Assembly (NCBI RefSeq): GCF_000834015.1
Contig: NZ_JXQI01000083.1
Span: 1-34,689 of the forward strand
Length of the DNA: 34,689 nucleotides
From: Prevotella pectinovora
Lineage (GTDB): Bacteria; Bacteroidota; Bacteroidia; Bacteroidales; Bacteroidaceae
Direction of reading: 5' to 3'
The stretch's first letter is position 1; each line of letters starts with the position of its first letter. The notes under the pieces were generated by a model. It was not told where the DNA came from and searched no databases. It saw only the letters and a list, made by a program, of their open reading frames with translations. Position numbers and translations under genes: made by a program. This document shows, one piece after another, positions 22,871-31,886 of the stretch.

Positions 22871-22973
22871 CCTGACAGTTTTAAAACCATCCATACAGTT
22901 TCAAATCATTCATACGGTTGAAAATCATCCTGACAGTTTCAAACCATCCAGACAATTGAAAACAACTGTCAGG
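22871..22973. repeat. Degenerate ~19-bp tandem array ended by an inverted repeat
   Basis: About five units resembling ctgacagtttcaaaccatc (starts near 22871, 22891, 22911, 22930 and 22949). The first unit's cctgacagtt (22871-22880) is the exact complement of aactgtcagg (22964-22973). Non-coding. The rest of 22804-23111 shows nothing recognisable. Confidence 0.6.
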
Positions 22974-23111
22974 CCGCTAACTGCCTGTATGCCAATGCGC
23001 TATGAAGAAAACCTGATGATCTGACAGTTTTTGCTTGATTTCAGATGATATGGCAAAATCTTTACATTTGCCGAGGTTCTGCCTGAAACGATGCCCTGTG
23101 CCCCGTGTTTG

Positions 23112-23660
23112 TCAGTTCAGCTTCGTCATGTGGTAGCCGAGGCGTTTCAGTTCCATCGACATGCCCATGAGATACATCTGGTGGAGGGCAGACACATAAC
23201 CCTGGAAAGCCTCGGGAGTGCCGGGTTCGAGGTGCTGGTGGTAGAGCAGGTTGTATGTGCGTGAGGCACATTCGCCCACGGTCTTTGTCATCATGGCGTG
23301 GTCCTCCTCGGCGAGCAGCAGCACTTTCTCGCAGATGTAGTCGTCCATGTGGTCGAAGTCGCGCTGGTCTCTCAGATATTTATACAGGTCGCCAACTTTG
23401 CTGTAGAGTTCCCAGTCGGTGTCCCAATATTTTGCTATCGCCATTCCGATGAACATCATCCATCCGAGCGACACGGTGGGGTAGGCGTTGAACTCCCTCA
23501 TCCCGTCGGGCAGATAGCTCTCGCCGATTTTCTGCCACAGTTCCTCGATGTCGGGAGCCTCAGGCAGACGCTCGTCCACTTTTCCGATGGAGAGCAGGTA
23601 TTGGTGGAGGTCGGTGTGGAACAGCTGTTCCAGATTCTTGATGTCTTTATTCAATTCCAT
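23112..23660 (-). CDS. Conserved Bacteroidales hypothetical protein
   Basis: 182 residues, all-helical and soluble. It starts MELNKDIKNLEQLFHTDLHQ and shows LPEAPDIEELWQKIGESYLP, FNAYPTVSLGWMMFIGMAIA, KYLRDQRDFDHMDDYI, then a C-terminal ECASRTYNLLYHQHLEPGT and LKRLGYHMTKLN. I recognise it as a conserved protein of the order without a known activity; many acidic and aromatic positions suggest a folded core gene rather than an accessory one. A -7 box TACCTTTG lies at 23741-23734 on the minus strand. Confidence 0.78.
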   Translation of the reverse strand: MELNKDIKNLEQLFHTDLHQYLLSIGKVDERLPEAPDIEELWQKIGESYLPDGMREFNAYPTVSLGWMMFIGMAIAKYWDTDWELYSKVGDLYKYLRDQRDFDHMDDYICEKVLLLAEEDHAMMTKTVGECASRTYNLLYHQHLEPGTPEAFQGYVSALHQMYLMGMSMELKRLGYHMTKLN

Positions 23661-23826
23661 ATATATATGTGTTTCTTTTTTATGCTTGTGAGTAAGTGTT
23701 ATACATTTGCTGAGCCAGTTGTCATGGTTAATGCAAAGGTAAGATTATATTTTCAAATATCGGCATTTATTCCGTCGATGTACTATATTTCGGGAATTTT
23801 TGAGTAAGTTTGCATTATAAATTTAT

Positions 23827-24065
23827 ATGCGAATGAAAACACTATTTATTGCTTCTGCCCTGGCTACGACGACCGTGTGGTTCCTGCCCATTCGTTCAAG
23901 TTCGCTGCCCGTCTGCAGGAGTGTCAGGCAGGCAAGGCCCCAGTCCTGATCCGTATCGACAGCAAGGCAGGCCATGGCGGCGGCAAACCATTGTCTAAGG
24001 TGATGGAAGAGACAGCCGACATCTACGGCTTCATAATGTATAACATGGGAATGAAGATGAAATAA
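23827..24065 (+). pseudogene. Prolyl oligopeptidase remnant with large internal deletion
   Basis: A start codon and signal-peptide-like [11 protein letters not shown] (from 23833) is followed almost at once, in another frame, by the C-terminus of an S9A prolyl endopeptidase: [18 protein letters not shown] (contains the catalytic Asp of DDRV), then [12 protein letters not shown] (catalytic His) and [11 protein letters not shown]. The catalytic Ser segment and the whole propeller are missing. The junction lies near 23863. The gene was reduced from ~700 codons to its two ends. Confidence 0.8.
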
Positions 24066-24478
24066 TGGCAGATTTCGGTTTGTGCCCTAATGACCGATTT
24101 GGGTTGAATGAAAGTCCTGCTGACCGATTGGGGGATAAAAAAGCAGCAAGAGAGGAAACAGATTCCAGTCCTTGCTGCCAGTGTATTGTTTGGGGTTATC
24201 CCTCGATTCGGGATAAATACGGTTATTGTTCTTCAGTTTCCTTCGGCAGCCGACGAGGCGTTCGCACTCATGGGTGCAGACACGGCGATGATGATGACAG
24301 ATAATACACGTAGTAAAAGATTTTTAATTTTGTTTCCGATTATAGTCTCAGAAGTCTAAGGTCATGATTGTATTCGCTTCTTCGACATTTTTAGTGTTTC
24401 CTTTTGCAAAGATACAAATTTATATCATGTCTTCAAATAAAAAATGACATTCGGATGAATGAATAATGAAGATTTCAT
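24066..24478. other. Gene-free stretch with repeat-end motifs and small hairpins
   Basis: Contains two copies of the MITE-end motif (24085-24105 and 24115-24135), an 8-bp inverted pair gcagcaag/cttgctgc (about 24143-24179), and ttatccc/gggataa (24195-24215). Short open frames here look random. Confidence 0.55.
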
Positions 24479-24486
24479 TACCTTTG
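24479..24486 (+). promoter_or_regulatory. -7 element of the PurF-like gene
   Basis: TACCTTTG followed by C. It lies inside the longer open frame starting at 24459, which argues for the downstream ATG at 24522. No clear -33 element. Confidence 0.55.
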
Positions 24487-24521
24487 CAGACGGAAACAAA
24501 ATAACAAACAAATATATTTAT

Positions 24522-25961
24522 ATGGGAGGTATCTTCGGAACAATTTCAAAGAAAAGCTGTGTGTCAGACCTGTTTTATGGCACCGACTACAACTCTCACC
24601 TCGGTACACGCCGTGGTGGTATGGCAACATTTTGCAAGGAAAAGGGCTTCGTGCGCTCTATCCATAATCTCGAAAGCTCTTATTTCCGCACCAAGTTTGA
24701 GCCTACTCTCGACCGCTTCGAGGGGGCTACATCGGGAATCGGCGTAATCAGCGACACCGACGCACAGCCGCTGATAATGAATTCTCACTTGGGAAAATTT
24801 GCCATCTGCACGGTGGCGAAGATACTCAACAAGGATGAGCTGACAAACGAGATGCTGGAGAAGAACATGCATTTCGCCGAGATGTCGTCGGGCAGCACAA
24901 ACCCTACGGAGCTCGTGGCGCTGCTCATCATCCAGGGCAAGACCTTCAAGGAGGGTATAGAGAACGTGTATCGGCACATCAAGGGATCGTGCACGATGCT
25001 TCTGCTCACCGACCACGGCATCATCTGCGCCCGCGACAGCTGGGGACGCACTCCGATAATCATCGGACAGAAGGATGGGGCATATGCGGCATCGAGCGAA
25101 TCAACCTCGTTCCCTAACCTTGATTTCGATACAGTATATAATGTAGGACCGGGAGAGATAGTGAAGCTCACCGCCGACGGTATGGAGCAGATAAGGAAAC
25201 CGAACAAGAAGATGCAGGTGTGTTCGTTTCTGTGGGTGTATTACGGATTCCCCACATCTACATACGAGGGAAAGAACGTGGAGCAGGCGCGTTTCGACAA
25301 TGGCTTCAACATGGCGAAGACAGACCCCGTGGAGGTGGACTGCTGCAGCGGTATTCCTGACTCTGGAACGGGAATGGCGATGGGATATGCGGCTGGTAAG
25401 AATGTGCCTTATCAGCGCTGCATAGCAAAATACACTCCTACATGGCCACGCTCCTTCACTCCGTCAAACCAGAGCATGCGTTCTCTCGTGGCAAAGATGA
25501 AGCTTATCCCAAACAAGGCGATGCTGCAGGGCAAGAAGGTGCTCTTCTGCGACGACTCCATCGTGCGCGGCACCCAGCTTCGCGACAACGTGAAGGTGCT
25601 CTTCGATCAGGCTGGTCTGAAGGAATGCCACATGCGCATTGCCTGTCCGCCGCTCGTATACGGATGTCCGTTCATCAACTTCACGTCATCGAAGAGTGAT
25701 ATGGAGCTTATCACCCGTCGTATGATCCAGAAGTTTGAGGGCGACCCGAACAAGAATCTCGACAAGTATGCCACCACCGACTCTCCGGAGTATAAGCGTA
25801 TGGTGGACGAGATAGCAAAGGAACTGGGACTCACCACTCTGAAGTTCAATACCATCGAACAGCTCATCGAGGCTATCGGTCTGCCGAAGTGTCAGGTATG
25901 TACCCACTGCTTCGATGGCAGCAGCCAGTTCTCGCTCGAGACATTTGCCGACGAGGATTGA
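24522..25961 (+). CDS. Amidophosphoribosyltransferase-like protein lacking the Cys nucleophile
   Basis: 479 residues: an N-terminal glutamine amidotransferase (class II, Ntn) fold and a C-terminal PRPP-binding domain. The PRPP motif VLFCDDSIVRGTQL (340-353), GIPDSGTGMAMGYA (278-290) and KYTPTWPRSF (303-312) are well kept. However, the start reads MGGIFGT: true PurF has Cys as the first mature residue (MCGI...), and here it is Gly. LGTRRGGMA replaces the usual HRGQ region. So glutamine hydrolysis is doubtful; it may use ammonia, act on another substrate, or be regulatory. Similar Gly-starting paralogs exist in Bacteroides alongside a normal PurF. A tight cysteine cluster CQVCTHC lies near the C-terminus. 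Confidence 0.85.
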   Translation: MGGIFGTISKKSCVSDLFYGTDYNSHLGTRRGGMATFCKEKGFVRSIHNLESSYFRTKFEPTLDRFEGATSGIGVISDTDAQPLIMNSHLGKFAICTVAKILNKDELTNEMLEKNMHFAEMSSGSTNPTELVALLIIQGKTFKEGIENVYRHIKGSCTMLLLTDHGIICARDSWGRTPIIIGQKDGAYAASSESTSFPNLDFDTVYNVGPGEIVKLTADGMEQIRKPNKKMQVCSFLWVYYGFPTSTYEGKNVEQARFDNGFNMAKTDPVEVDCCSGIPDSGTGMAMGYAAGKNVPYQRCIAKYTPTWPRSFTPSNQSMRSLVAKMKLIPNKAMLQGKKVLFCDDSIVRGTQLRDNVKVLFDQAGLKECHMRIACPPLVYGCPFINFTSSKSDMELITRRMIQKFEGDPNKNLDKYATTDSPEYKRMVDEIAKELGLTTLKFNTIEQLIEAIGLPKCQVCTHCFDGSSQFSLETFADED

Positions 25962-26011
25962 TTGCAGCCTCCTTCATGAATTTGAATAGACAAGCGATTG
26001 TATATAGTAGT

Positions 26012-26045
26012 AAAAAAGCGACTCTCTTTCGGAAGTCGCTTTTTT
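26012..26045 (+). terminator. Intrinsic terminator after the PurF-like gene
   Basis: A perfect 12-bp stem (aaaaaagcgact 26012-26023 with its complement 26034-26045) ending in a T-run. Confidence 0.92.
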
Positions 26046-26184
26046 GCTGATTATATATTATTCCCAAACGGTAATCCATAGGGATTTCAGGATTGTAGAA
26101 GTACAGCTGTTATAGATACTGTAATACAATACGTTGGAGAAAGAATAAGAAGAATGGAAGTGTGGGGAATGCTATGGTGACAAG

Positions 26185-26257
26185 AGCGATAAACGGGGCT
26201 CGAACCCGCGACCCCCAGCTTGGGAAGCTAGTGCTCTACCAACTGAGCTATTATCGC
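26185..26257 (-). tRNA. tRNA-Gly (anticodon CCC)
   Basis: Minus strand. Acceptor gcgataa/ttatcgc, D-arm agctcagttggtagagc, anticodon loop TTCCCAA (anticodon CCC), T-loop GGTTCGAGCCC. 73 bases, no encoded CCA. It is 42 bases downstream of tRNA-Thr and probably co-transcribed with it. Confidence 0.95.
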
Positions 26258-26299
26258 AAATCTTTTCCCATTAGTTTATCTTATGTTTAATCGCTATGG

Positions 26300-26372
<73 letters not shown>

Positions 26373-26385
26373 TGATTAAACACCC

Positions 26386-26446
26386 GGAACAGGGCACTGT
26401 TCCGAACAAGTGGTGCAAAGGTAACAATTATTTTTTGACGAGCAAA
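26386..26446 (-). promoter_or_regulatory. Promoter and leader hairpin of the tRNA-Thr/tRNA-Gly unit
   Basis: Minus strand TTTG (26446-26443), 19-base spacer, TACCTTTG (26423-26416). Downstream a hairpin GGAACAG/CTGTTCC (26386-26392 with 26397-26403) lies in the precursor leader. Confidence 0.8.
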
Positions 26447-26462
26447 ATCTTTTGTCGCTTTT

Positions 26463-29294
26463 CTATTCTTTTTTTGAGTCGTCAAGAACTTTTTCCAGAT
26501 ATTTTCCCGTTATGCTGTTTTCGCATGCAGCCACCTCTTCGGGAGTGCCGCAGCATACGAGCTGTCCGCCCTTGTTTCCGCCGTCGGGACCGAGGTCTAT
26601 CACGTGGTCGGCATATTTTATCACATCCATGTTGTGTTCTATCACAATGATGCTGTGTCCACGCTTTATCAGCTGGTCAAACGAATTGAGCAGTTTCTTG
26701 ATGTCGTGGAAGTGCAGACCTGTTGTCGGCTCGTCGAAGATGAACAGTGTGGGGTCAGCCTTTTCCTGTCCGATGAAATAAGCCAGTTTCACTCTCTGGT
26801 TCTCTCCGCCGGATAGGGTAGAGGAGTTCTGTCCGAGTTTGATATATCCCAGTCCGACGCTCTCCAGCGGCTTCAGTCTCTTCACGATGTCCTTCTGGTT
26901 GTTTTCCGTGAAGAATTCTATTGCTTCATTGACTGTCATGTTGAGGATGTCGTCGATGTTTTTTCCGGCAAATCTCACTTCCAGAATTTCCTTTTTGAAG
27001 CGTTTGCCGTGGCAGGCCTCACATTCCAGTTCCAGGTCGGCCATAAACTGCATCTCCACCGTGAGCACTCCCGTTCCCTTGCATTCCTCGCATCTGCCGC
27101 CTTCGGCGTTGAACGAGAAGTATTTTGAAGAGAATCCCATCTGCTCAGCCAGCGGCTGTTCGGCGAAGAGCTGGCGGATGGCGTCGTAAGCCTTGGTGTA
27201 TGTCACGGGGTTCGACCTCGTGCTCTTGCCGATAGGGTTCTGGTCCACCATCTCCACGTGTTTTATCGTCTTTATGTCGCCGAATATCGATGAGTATTCA
27301 CCCGGCATGTCAGCCACTTCGTCGAGCTGTCGTTTCAGGGCAGGGAAGAGTATGCCCTTGACGAGCGAGGATTTTCCCGATCCGCTCACTCCCGTCACCA
27401 CCGTCATCACGTTGAGCGGGAATTTCACTTCTATGCCCTGCAGGTTGTTCATTCTCGCTCCCTTTAAGCCTATGAAGAGGTTCCAGCTGCGTCGGTTGGC
27501 AGGCACTGGTATGCGCTCCTCGCCGAGCAGATATCTGATGGTGTGGCTTTCGGGATATTTCTTTATCGTGTCGCTTGTTATCTTCTGCGGGTCGCCTTCG
27601 AACACCACTCTGCCTCCGAGTCGTCCGGCGTCAGGACCGATGTCGATTAGATGGTCGGCAGAACGTATGATGTCTTCGTCGTGTTCCACCACCACCACCG
27701 TGTTTCCCAGAGCCTGCAGGTCTTTCAGCACGCTTATCAGTCTGAAGGTGTCGCGGCTGTGCAGTCCGATGCTTGGTTCGTCGAGGATATAGAGCGATCC
27801 CACCAGACTGCTTCCGAGCGATGTGGTGAGGTTGATGCGCTGGCTCTCTCCGCCGCTCAGCGTGTTAGACTGTCTGTTCAGCGTGAGGTATCCCAATCCC
27901 ACTTCCACAAGGAATCCCAGTCTGTTTTTTATCTCTGTGAGCAGTCGTTTGCCCACGGCGGCATCGTGGTCGTTGAGGCTCAGTTCGTCAAACCATTTCT
28001 TCAGGTTCTCCACAGGCATGTCCACGAGGTCAGAGATGCTCATTCCCTGTATCCTGACGTAGTTTGCCTCCTTTTTCAGTCTTCTGCCGTGGCATTCCGG
28101 ACATACCGTTCTGCCGCGGTATCTGCTGAGCATCACGCGGTATTGTATCTTGTATTGGTTTTCTTTCAGCATCTGGAAGAAGTCGTCGATGCTCACCCTG
28201 TCGTATTTGTCTCTGCTTTTGTCGGATGGCAGACCGTGCCACAGCCAGTCTTTGTGCTTCTGCGACAGTTTGTAGTATGGTTCGAAGATCGGGAACTTGT
28301 CTGTTGCCGCTCTTCTGATGAATTCCTTTTTCCATTCGCCCATTTTCTCTCCGTGCCAGCATTGCACGCATCCGTCGTATACGCTGAGCGATGAGTCTGG
28401 AATCACGAGTTTCTCGTCGATGCCGATCACCATTCCGAATCCCTCACACATAGGGCAAGCTCCGATGGGGGAGTGGAAAGAGAACATGCCGTCGCTCGGC
28501 TCTTCGAATGTCATGCCGTCGGCTTCGAAGCGAGTTGAGAAATCATATACTATGTTTGCCGGCATGATGGCGATTCGGCATGCCCCGTCGCCCTCGTAGA
28601 AAGCCGTCTCCACTGAGTCGGTGAGTCTCGACAGCGTATCGTTGTCGCTTTCCCACGCTATGCGGTCTACCACTGTCCAGATGTTCTCGTCCTTTATGTT
28701 CTCGTCCAGTTTGTCATCGTTGAGCAGGTCGTCGATACGCTGGAAGTCGCCTTTCACGAACACTCGTGTGTATCCCTGCTGCATGATCATCGTGAGCTGT
28801 TGCGAGAGAGTGCGGTCGGCGATTCTCACCACCGGTGAGAGCACCACGAAGCGCGTGCCTTCAGAGAAGGTCTTCACCTTGTTTATCACGTCCTCCACGG
28901 TGTGTCGTTTCACCTCGTTGCCGCTTATTGGCGAGAAGGTGTGTCCGATGCGTGCGAAGAGCAGCCGCAGGTATTCATAAATCTCCGTGCTTGTGCCCAC
29001 TGTGGAACGAGAGTTTTTGGAAATCACTTTCTGTTCTATGGCTATTGCCGGTGGCAGTCCCTTTATGTAGTCGCATTTCGGTTTGCTCATCCTTCCGAGA
29101 AACTGTCTGGCATATGCCGAGAGGCTCTCCACATATCGTCTGTGGCCTTCGGCATACAGTGTGTCGAAAGCCAGTGATGACTTGCCGGAGCCGGAGACAC
29201 CGGAAATCACGATAAACTTGTTTCTTGGGATTTCCAATGATACATTCTTCAGGTTGTTCACCTGTGCGTTCTTTATATAGATGTTGCCACTCAT
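26463..29294 (-). CDS. uvrA: Excinuclease ABC subunit A
   Basis: UvrA, the damage-recognition ATPase of nucleotide excision repair. 943 residues from [20 protein letters not shown], the normal length. Two ABC ATPase halves: Walker [10 protein letters not shown] (32-40) and again in [16 protein letters not shown], signatures [13 protein letters not shown] and [13 protein letters not shown], Walker [11 protein letters not shown]. Zinc-binding pairs CPMC, CPEC, CEEC and CEAC are all intact. The longer frame to 29393 crosses the promoter and is rejected. No uvrB/C is nearby, as usual. No terminator separates it from the downstream tRNA unit, so read-through is possible. Confidence 0.97.
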   Translation of the reverse strand: MSGNIYIKNAQVNNLKNVSLEIPRNKFIVISGVSGSGKSSLAFDTLYAEGHRRYVESLSAYARQFLGRMSKPKCDYIKGLPPAIAIEQKVISKNSRSTVGTSTEIYEYLRLLFARIGHTFSPISGNEVKRHTVEDVINKVKTFSEGTRFVVLSPVVRIADRTLSQQLTMIMQQGYTRVFVKGDFQRIDDLLNDDKLDENIKDENIWTVVDRIAWESDNDTLSRLTDSVETAFYEGDGACRIAIMPANIVYDFSTRFEADGMTFEEPSDGMFSFHSPIGACPMCEGFGMVIGIDEKLVIPDSSLSVYDGCVQCWHGEKMGEWKKEFIRRAATDKFPIFEPYYKLSQKHKDWLWHGLPSDKSRDKYDRVSIDDFFQMLKENQYKIQYRVMLSRYRGRTVCPECHGRRLKKEANYVRIQGMSISDLVDMPVENLKKWFDELSLNDHDAAVGKRLLTEIKNRLGFLVEVGLGYLTLNRQSNTLSGGESQRINLTTSLGSSLVGSLYILDEPSIGLHSRDTFRLISVLKDLQALGNTVVVVEHDEDIIRSADHLIDIGPDAGRLGGRVVFEGDPQKITSDTIKKYPESHTIRYLLGEERIPVPANRRSWNLFIGLKGARMNNLQGIEVKFPLNVMTVVTGVSGSGKSSLVKGILFPALKRQLDEVADMPGEYSSIFGDIKTIKHVEMVDQNPIGKSTRSNPVTYTKAYDAIRQLFAEQPLAEQMGFSSKYFSFNAEGGRCEECKGTGVLTVEMQFMADLELECEACHGKRFKKEILEVRFAGKNIDDILNMTVNEAIEFFTENNQKDIVKRLKPLESVGLGYIKLGQNSSTLSGGENQRVKLAYFIGQEKADPTLFIFDEPTTGLHFHDIKKLLNSFDQLIKRGHSIIVIEHNMDVIKYADHVIDLGPDGGNKGGQLVCCGTPEEVAACENSITGKYLEKVLDDSKKE

Positions 29295-29329
29295 TATCCT
29301 TGTTGTGTATAGTAAGATGTGATTTCCTG

Positions 29330-29360
29330 CAAAAATAACTCTATTTCTTGATATGACAAA
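29330..29360 (-). promoter_or_regulatory. Promoter of uvrA
   Basis: Minus strand TTTG (29360-29357), 19-base spacer, TATTTTTG (29337-29330); predicted leader of about 30 bases before ATG 29294. No LexA-type box recognised. Confidence 0.7.
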
Positions 29361-29469
29361 GTGTTTGCGTGTTTTAACTCCAATTTTCGGCAAGAGGGAG
29401 TGCAGGCTGCCGTTTGGTAGGATTGATGGTTTTGCGGATGATGGATGTTGTTTGGAATGGACAAAAGCA

Positions 29470-29565
29470 TAAAAAGAGGGCGATCAATTGACCGCCCTCA
29501 ACCAACACAAAAACTAAACTAGACTTAATTAGACAATCGGTACTTTCACAAGCACCCGCTTGTCG
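29470..29565 (-). ncRNA. Predicted small RNA (~95 nt) between aroC and uvrA
   Basis: A complete transcription unit without an open frame. The promoter is TTTG (29599-29596), 18-base spacer, TATATTTG (29577-29570). The transcript then has a 5' hairpin ACAAGC/GCTTGT, an unstructured U/A-rich middle, and a strong terminator stem GAGGGCG/CGCCCTC (29476-29499) followed by five T on the minus strand. I do not recognise the family. Confidence 0.62.
29476..29499 (-). terminator. Terminator of the predicted small RNA
   Basis: A near-perfect 24-bp palindrome gagggcgatcaattga plus ccgccctc (one mismatched pair), followed on the minus strand by TTTTTATG. It may also end aroC read-through. Confidence 0.85.
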
Positions 29566-29569
29566 ATTG

Positions 29570-29599
29570 CAAATATACTGCAAATATTTGAATGCCAAA
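29570..29599 (-). promoter_or_regulatory. Promoter of the predicted small RNA
   Basis: TTTG (29599-29596), 18-base spacer, TATATTTG (29577-29570) on the minus strand, about 40 bases after the aroC stop. Confidence 0.65.
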
Positions 29600-29637
29600 A
29601 CAATAATGGCTGTTTTTTTAATCAGAATAGTTAAAAA

Positions 29638-30714
29638 TTATAATTTTGTTGTTTTATTATACAAAAATTGGTCTAAAATCACCATTGCCGCCATTGATTC
29701 CACTATCGGAACCGCTCTTGGCAACACGCAGGCATCGTGTCTGCCGCTTGCCTTGAATGTAGTGGGATTGCCGTCTTTGTCGATGGTTTCCTGTTTCTGA
29801 AGCAGTGTGGCTACAGGTTTGAACGCCACCCGGAAGAATATGTCGTTGCCGTTGGAAATTCCGCCCTGTATACCTCCGCTGTTGTTAGACCGCGTCTTTA
29901 TCTTTTCGTCTTCGGGATAGAAGATGTCGTTCATCTCGCTGCCGCGATGCGTCACTCCCTCGAATCCCGATCCGAACTCAATTCCCTTCACGGCGTTGAT
30001 GCCGAGCATGGCATATCCGAGCATGGCGTTGAGCTTGTCGAACTCCGGTTCGCCGATGCCTATCGGACAATTCCTTATCACACACGTCACTGTGCCTCCG
30101 ATGGTGTCGCCACAGCTCTTCACTTCGGCGATGAGGCTCTCCATGAGTTTCGCCTTCTCTGCGTCGGGACATCTCACGATGTTGCTCTCCACCTGTGTCA
30201 GGTCATACCTGGTGTAGTCGTTGTCGAGGGCAATGCTGCCCACCTGCGATGTGTATGCCACAACTTCCACTCCGATCTTCTTCAGGGCCAGTTTTGCCAA
30301 TGCTCCTCCCACACATCTGCTTATGGTGATGCGTGCCGATGATCTGCCGCCGCCGCGATAGTCTCTTATGCCATACTTGTTATAATATGTGAAGTCGGCA
30401 TGCGATGGCCTGAACAGGTCGCGCATGTTGTCGTAGTCGGCGGAATGCTGGTTGGTGTTTCTCACGATGAAACCAATAGGGCATCCCGTAGACTTTCCCT
30501 CGAACGTGCCGCTCAGAATTTCCACTCTGTCGGCTTCGTTCCTGCTTGTTGTCACGCTGCTCTGTCCGGGCCGGCGCCTGTCGAGCTCGCTTTGGATGAA
30601 GTCGATGTCGATGTCGATGCCGGCAGGCAGACCGTCCACCACTCCTCCCACGGCTTCTCCATGGCTCTCCCCGAAAGTCGTAAGTGTGAATATGTTGCCG
30701 AAAGTGTTACGCAT
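29638..30714 (-). CDS. aroC: Chorismate synthase
   Basis: AroC makes chorismate from EPSP, the last shikimate step, using reduced FMN. 358 residues from [19 protein letters not shown]. Family signatures: TFGESHG (12-18), [20 protein letters not shown], the central [15 protein letters not shown] and the C-terminal [17 protein letters not shown]. All are intact. The frame extends upstream to 30747, but those residues overlap a repeat-end motif (30731-30749) and are not conserved, so I start at 30714. Monocistronic; a predicted small RNA lies downstream. Confidence 0.96.
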   Translation of the reverse strand: MRNTFGNIFTLTTFGESHGEAVGGVVDGLPAGIDIDIDFIQSELDRRRPGQSSVTTSRNEADRVEILSGTFEGKSTGCPIGFIVRNTNQHSADYDNMRDLFRPSHADFTYYNKYGIRDYRGGGRSSARITISRCVGGALAKLALKKIGVEVVAYTSQVGSIALDNDYTRYDLTQVESNIVRCPDAEKAKLMESLIAEVKSCGDTIGGTVTCVIRNCPIGIGEPEFDKLNAMLGYAMLGINAVKGIEFGSGFEGVTHRGSEMNDIFYPEDEKIKTRSNNSGGIQGGISNGNDIFFRVAFKPVATLLQKQETIDKDGNPTTFKASGRHDACVLPRAVPIVESMAAMVILDQFLYNKTTKL

Positions 30715-30730
30715 GTGTCTGGTGATTTGT

Positions 30731-30814
30731 TTCCAAACGGTCATCAAGGTGTCATCCCAAAACGATGTGATATTCTACAACTGCTTATAGTATTCCTGAT
30801 GACCGTCTGGGGGT
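30731..30814. repeat. Short inverted pair of the MITE-end motif between aroC and slyD
   Basis: ccaaacggtcatcaagg (from 30733) and cctgatgaccgtctgggg (from 30795) are inverted relative to each other, bounding an 84-bp stretch. Same motif family as at 22490-22803. It spans the aroC upstream region and the sequence just after slyD. Confidence 0.6.
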
Positions 30815-30832
30815 ATTGTCAAATCCTTCTGA

Positions 30833-31429
30833 TTAGTGGCAGCCGCCGCAACCGCCGTTATTGCTGCCACAGTCGCCGCTGCAGTTGCAGTCGCCTCCAC
30901 ATTCACCACCGCAGCCGCTGCATCCGCCACCGCTCAGATGGTTGATGATGGTCTGTATCTCCTCGTTTGTAGCCTCTCTTGCCTCAACGATAGAGCCTAC
31001 GAAGTGCAGATCCTTGCCGGCCAGAGGGTGGTTGAGGTCTACTGTCACCTTGTCGTCGCCGATTTCCAGCACCTTGCCGAGGAAACGCTGTCCGTTCTCG
31101 TTCTGCAGCGGAATGATGGCATCCTTGTATATATTATCGGTGTCGAGCTTGCCGTCGATGCAGAACATCTCCTTGTCGAGGTTCAACACGCGTTCTGCCT
31201 CATGCTCTCCGTATGCCTGCTGCTTGGTGAGCGTGAAGTCGAAGTCGTTCTTCTGCTCGTCGTTGAGAGCCACGATGGTGTTCTCGAAGTCGTCGAGAGC
31301 CAGTCCGAATCCGCTCAAGAACTGGAATGGCTTTTCTGCTGTTGCCTCTTCTACCATTGCCTCTGTGCCGTTCTCATTTGTATAAAGCTTGTAAGCCACG
31401 GCGAAATACATGTTTTTCTTATTTTCCAT
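30833..31429 (-). CDS. slyD: SlyD-like FKBP-type peptidyl-prolyl isomerase
   Basis: 198 residues from MENKKNMYFAVAYKLYTNEN. The FKBP part has PFQFLSGFGLALDDFENTIV (the F-x-x-G-x-G-(L/M) family pattern), an inserted flap (YGEHEAERVLNLDKEMF), and VDLNHPLAGKDLHF, the hallmark N-H-P-L-A-G-x-x-L-x-F of SlyD. The C-terminus is a metal-binding tail of Gly and eight Cys (CSGC, CGGECGGDC, CGGCH), which in SlyD binds nickel and zinc. The start at 31429 avoids an upstream stretch with no family similarity. The promoter seems to lie 165 bases upstream, with a dispersed element in the leader. Confidence 0.94.
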   Translation of the reverse strand: MENKKNMYFAVAYKLYTNENGTEAMVEEATAEKPFQFLSGFGLALDDFENTIVALNDEQKNDFDFTLTKQQAYGEHEAERVLNLDKEMFCIDGKLDTDNIYKDAIIPLQNENGQRFLGKVLEIGDDKVTVDLNHPLAGKDLHFVGSIVEAREATNEEIQTIINHLSGGGCSGCGGECGGDCNCSGDCGSNNGGCGGCH

Positions 31430-31469
31430 TGTCGTATATATAATTGTTTTTTTGTCTGTATGAGATGTT

Positions 31470-31580
31470 TTTTGTCTGCTTCTATTTTGCAATAGCCGCT
31501 ATTGTTCATTGAAAAAAATCCACTCTTCTGAAAAATCAGAATCCATGCCAGCCCTGATGACCGTCTGGGGCTGATCAGGG
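31470..31580. repeat. Second copy of the ~100-bp MITE-like segment, in the slyD leader
   Basis: Same order as 22693-22803: tgctt, hairpin gcaatagc-n-gctatt, catt, cactcttct, then agccctgatgaccg. Here it ends with gccctgat...atcagggc, an extra 8-bp inverted pair. It lies between the -7 box TACCTTTG (31600-31593, minus) and the slyD start. Confidence 0.68.
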
Positions 31581-31592
31581 CAATGCAGTATG

Positions 31593-31600
31593 CAAAGGTA
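31593..31600 (-). promoter_or_regulatory. -7 element of slyD
   Basis: TACCTTTG then C on the minus strand; no convincing -33 element. It would give a leader of about 160 bases that includes the dispersed repeat. Confidence 0.5.
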
Positions 31601-31782
31601 ATGTAAAAAAACGATTTTGCGAGGGAAATGTGTATTTATTTACATTTCCAGGCATCAGACCATAGTCGTGACACCTTGTCTTTCGTCGTTTCCTCAACTT
31701 TTCTTGTAGACAGGGTAACCTGCGAAACATTGATAATTCTTATTTAAATCGTTTTCTTGTAGCATTGTTTTTTGAAATGTAT

Positions 31783-31790
31783 TATCTTTG
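31783..31790 (+). promoter_or_regulatory. -7 element of the M1 aminopeptidase gene
   Basis: TATCTTTG then C, about 95 bases before the ATG at 31887. The -33 element is weak. Confidence 0.55.
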
Positions 31791-31864
31791 CATTAGGTAA
31801 TGCCAACCGATGCAGAATATCGTCTGGATGTCATGCATAGGTGAGCTTGCCTTTGCAAAACTTG

Positions 31865-31876
31865 TTTGTATACAAA
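31865..31876. promoter_or_regulatory. 12-bp perfect palindrome before the aminopeptidase start
   Basis: tttgtatacaaa lies 10 bases ahead of the ATG at 31887, within the leader. Possible operator; could be chance in AT-rich DNA. Confidence 0.3.
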
Positions 31877-31886
31877 ATAGAATTCT

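Noticed and set aside
24108..24359. 83-codon plus-strand frame downstream of the oligopeptidase remnant
   Set aside because: It overlaps repeat-end motifs and hairpins, starts within a repeat copy and shows no family features.
30836..31495. 219-codon plus-strand frame opposite slyD
   Set aside because: It mirrors slyD; the Ala/Val-rich start is the antisense of the Gly/Cys metal-binding tail.
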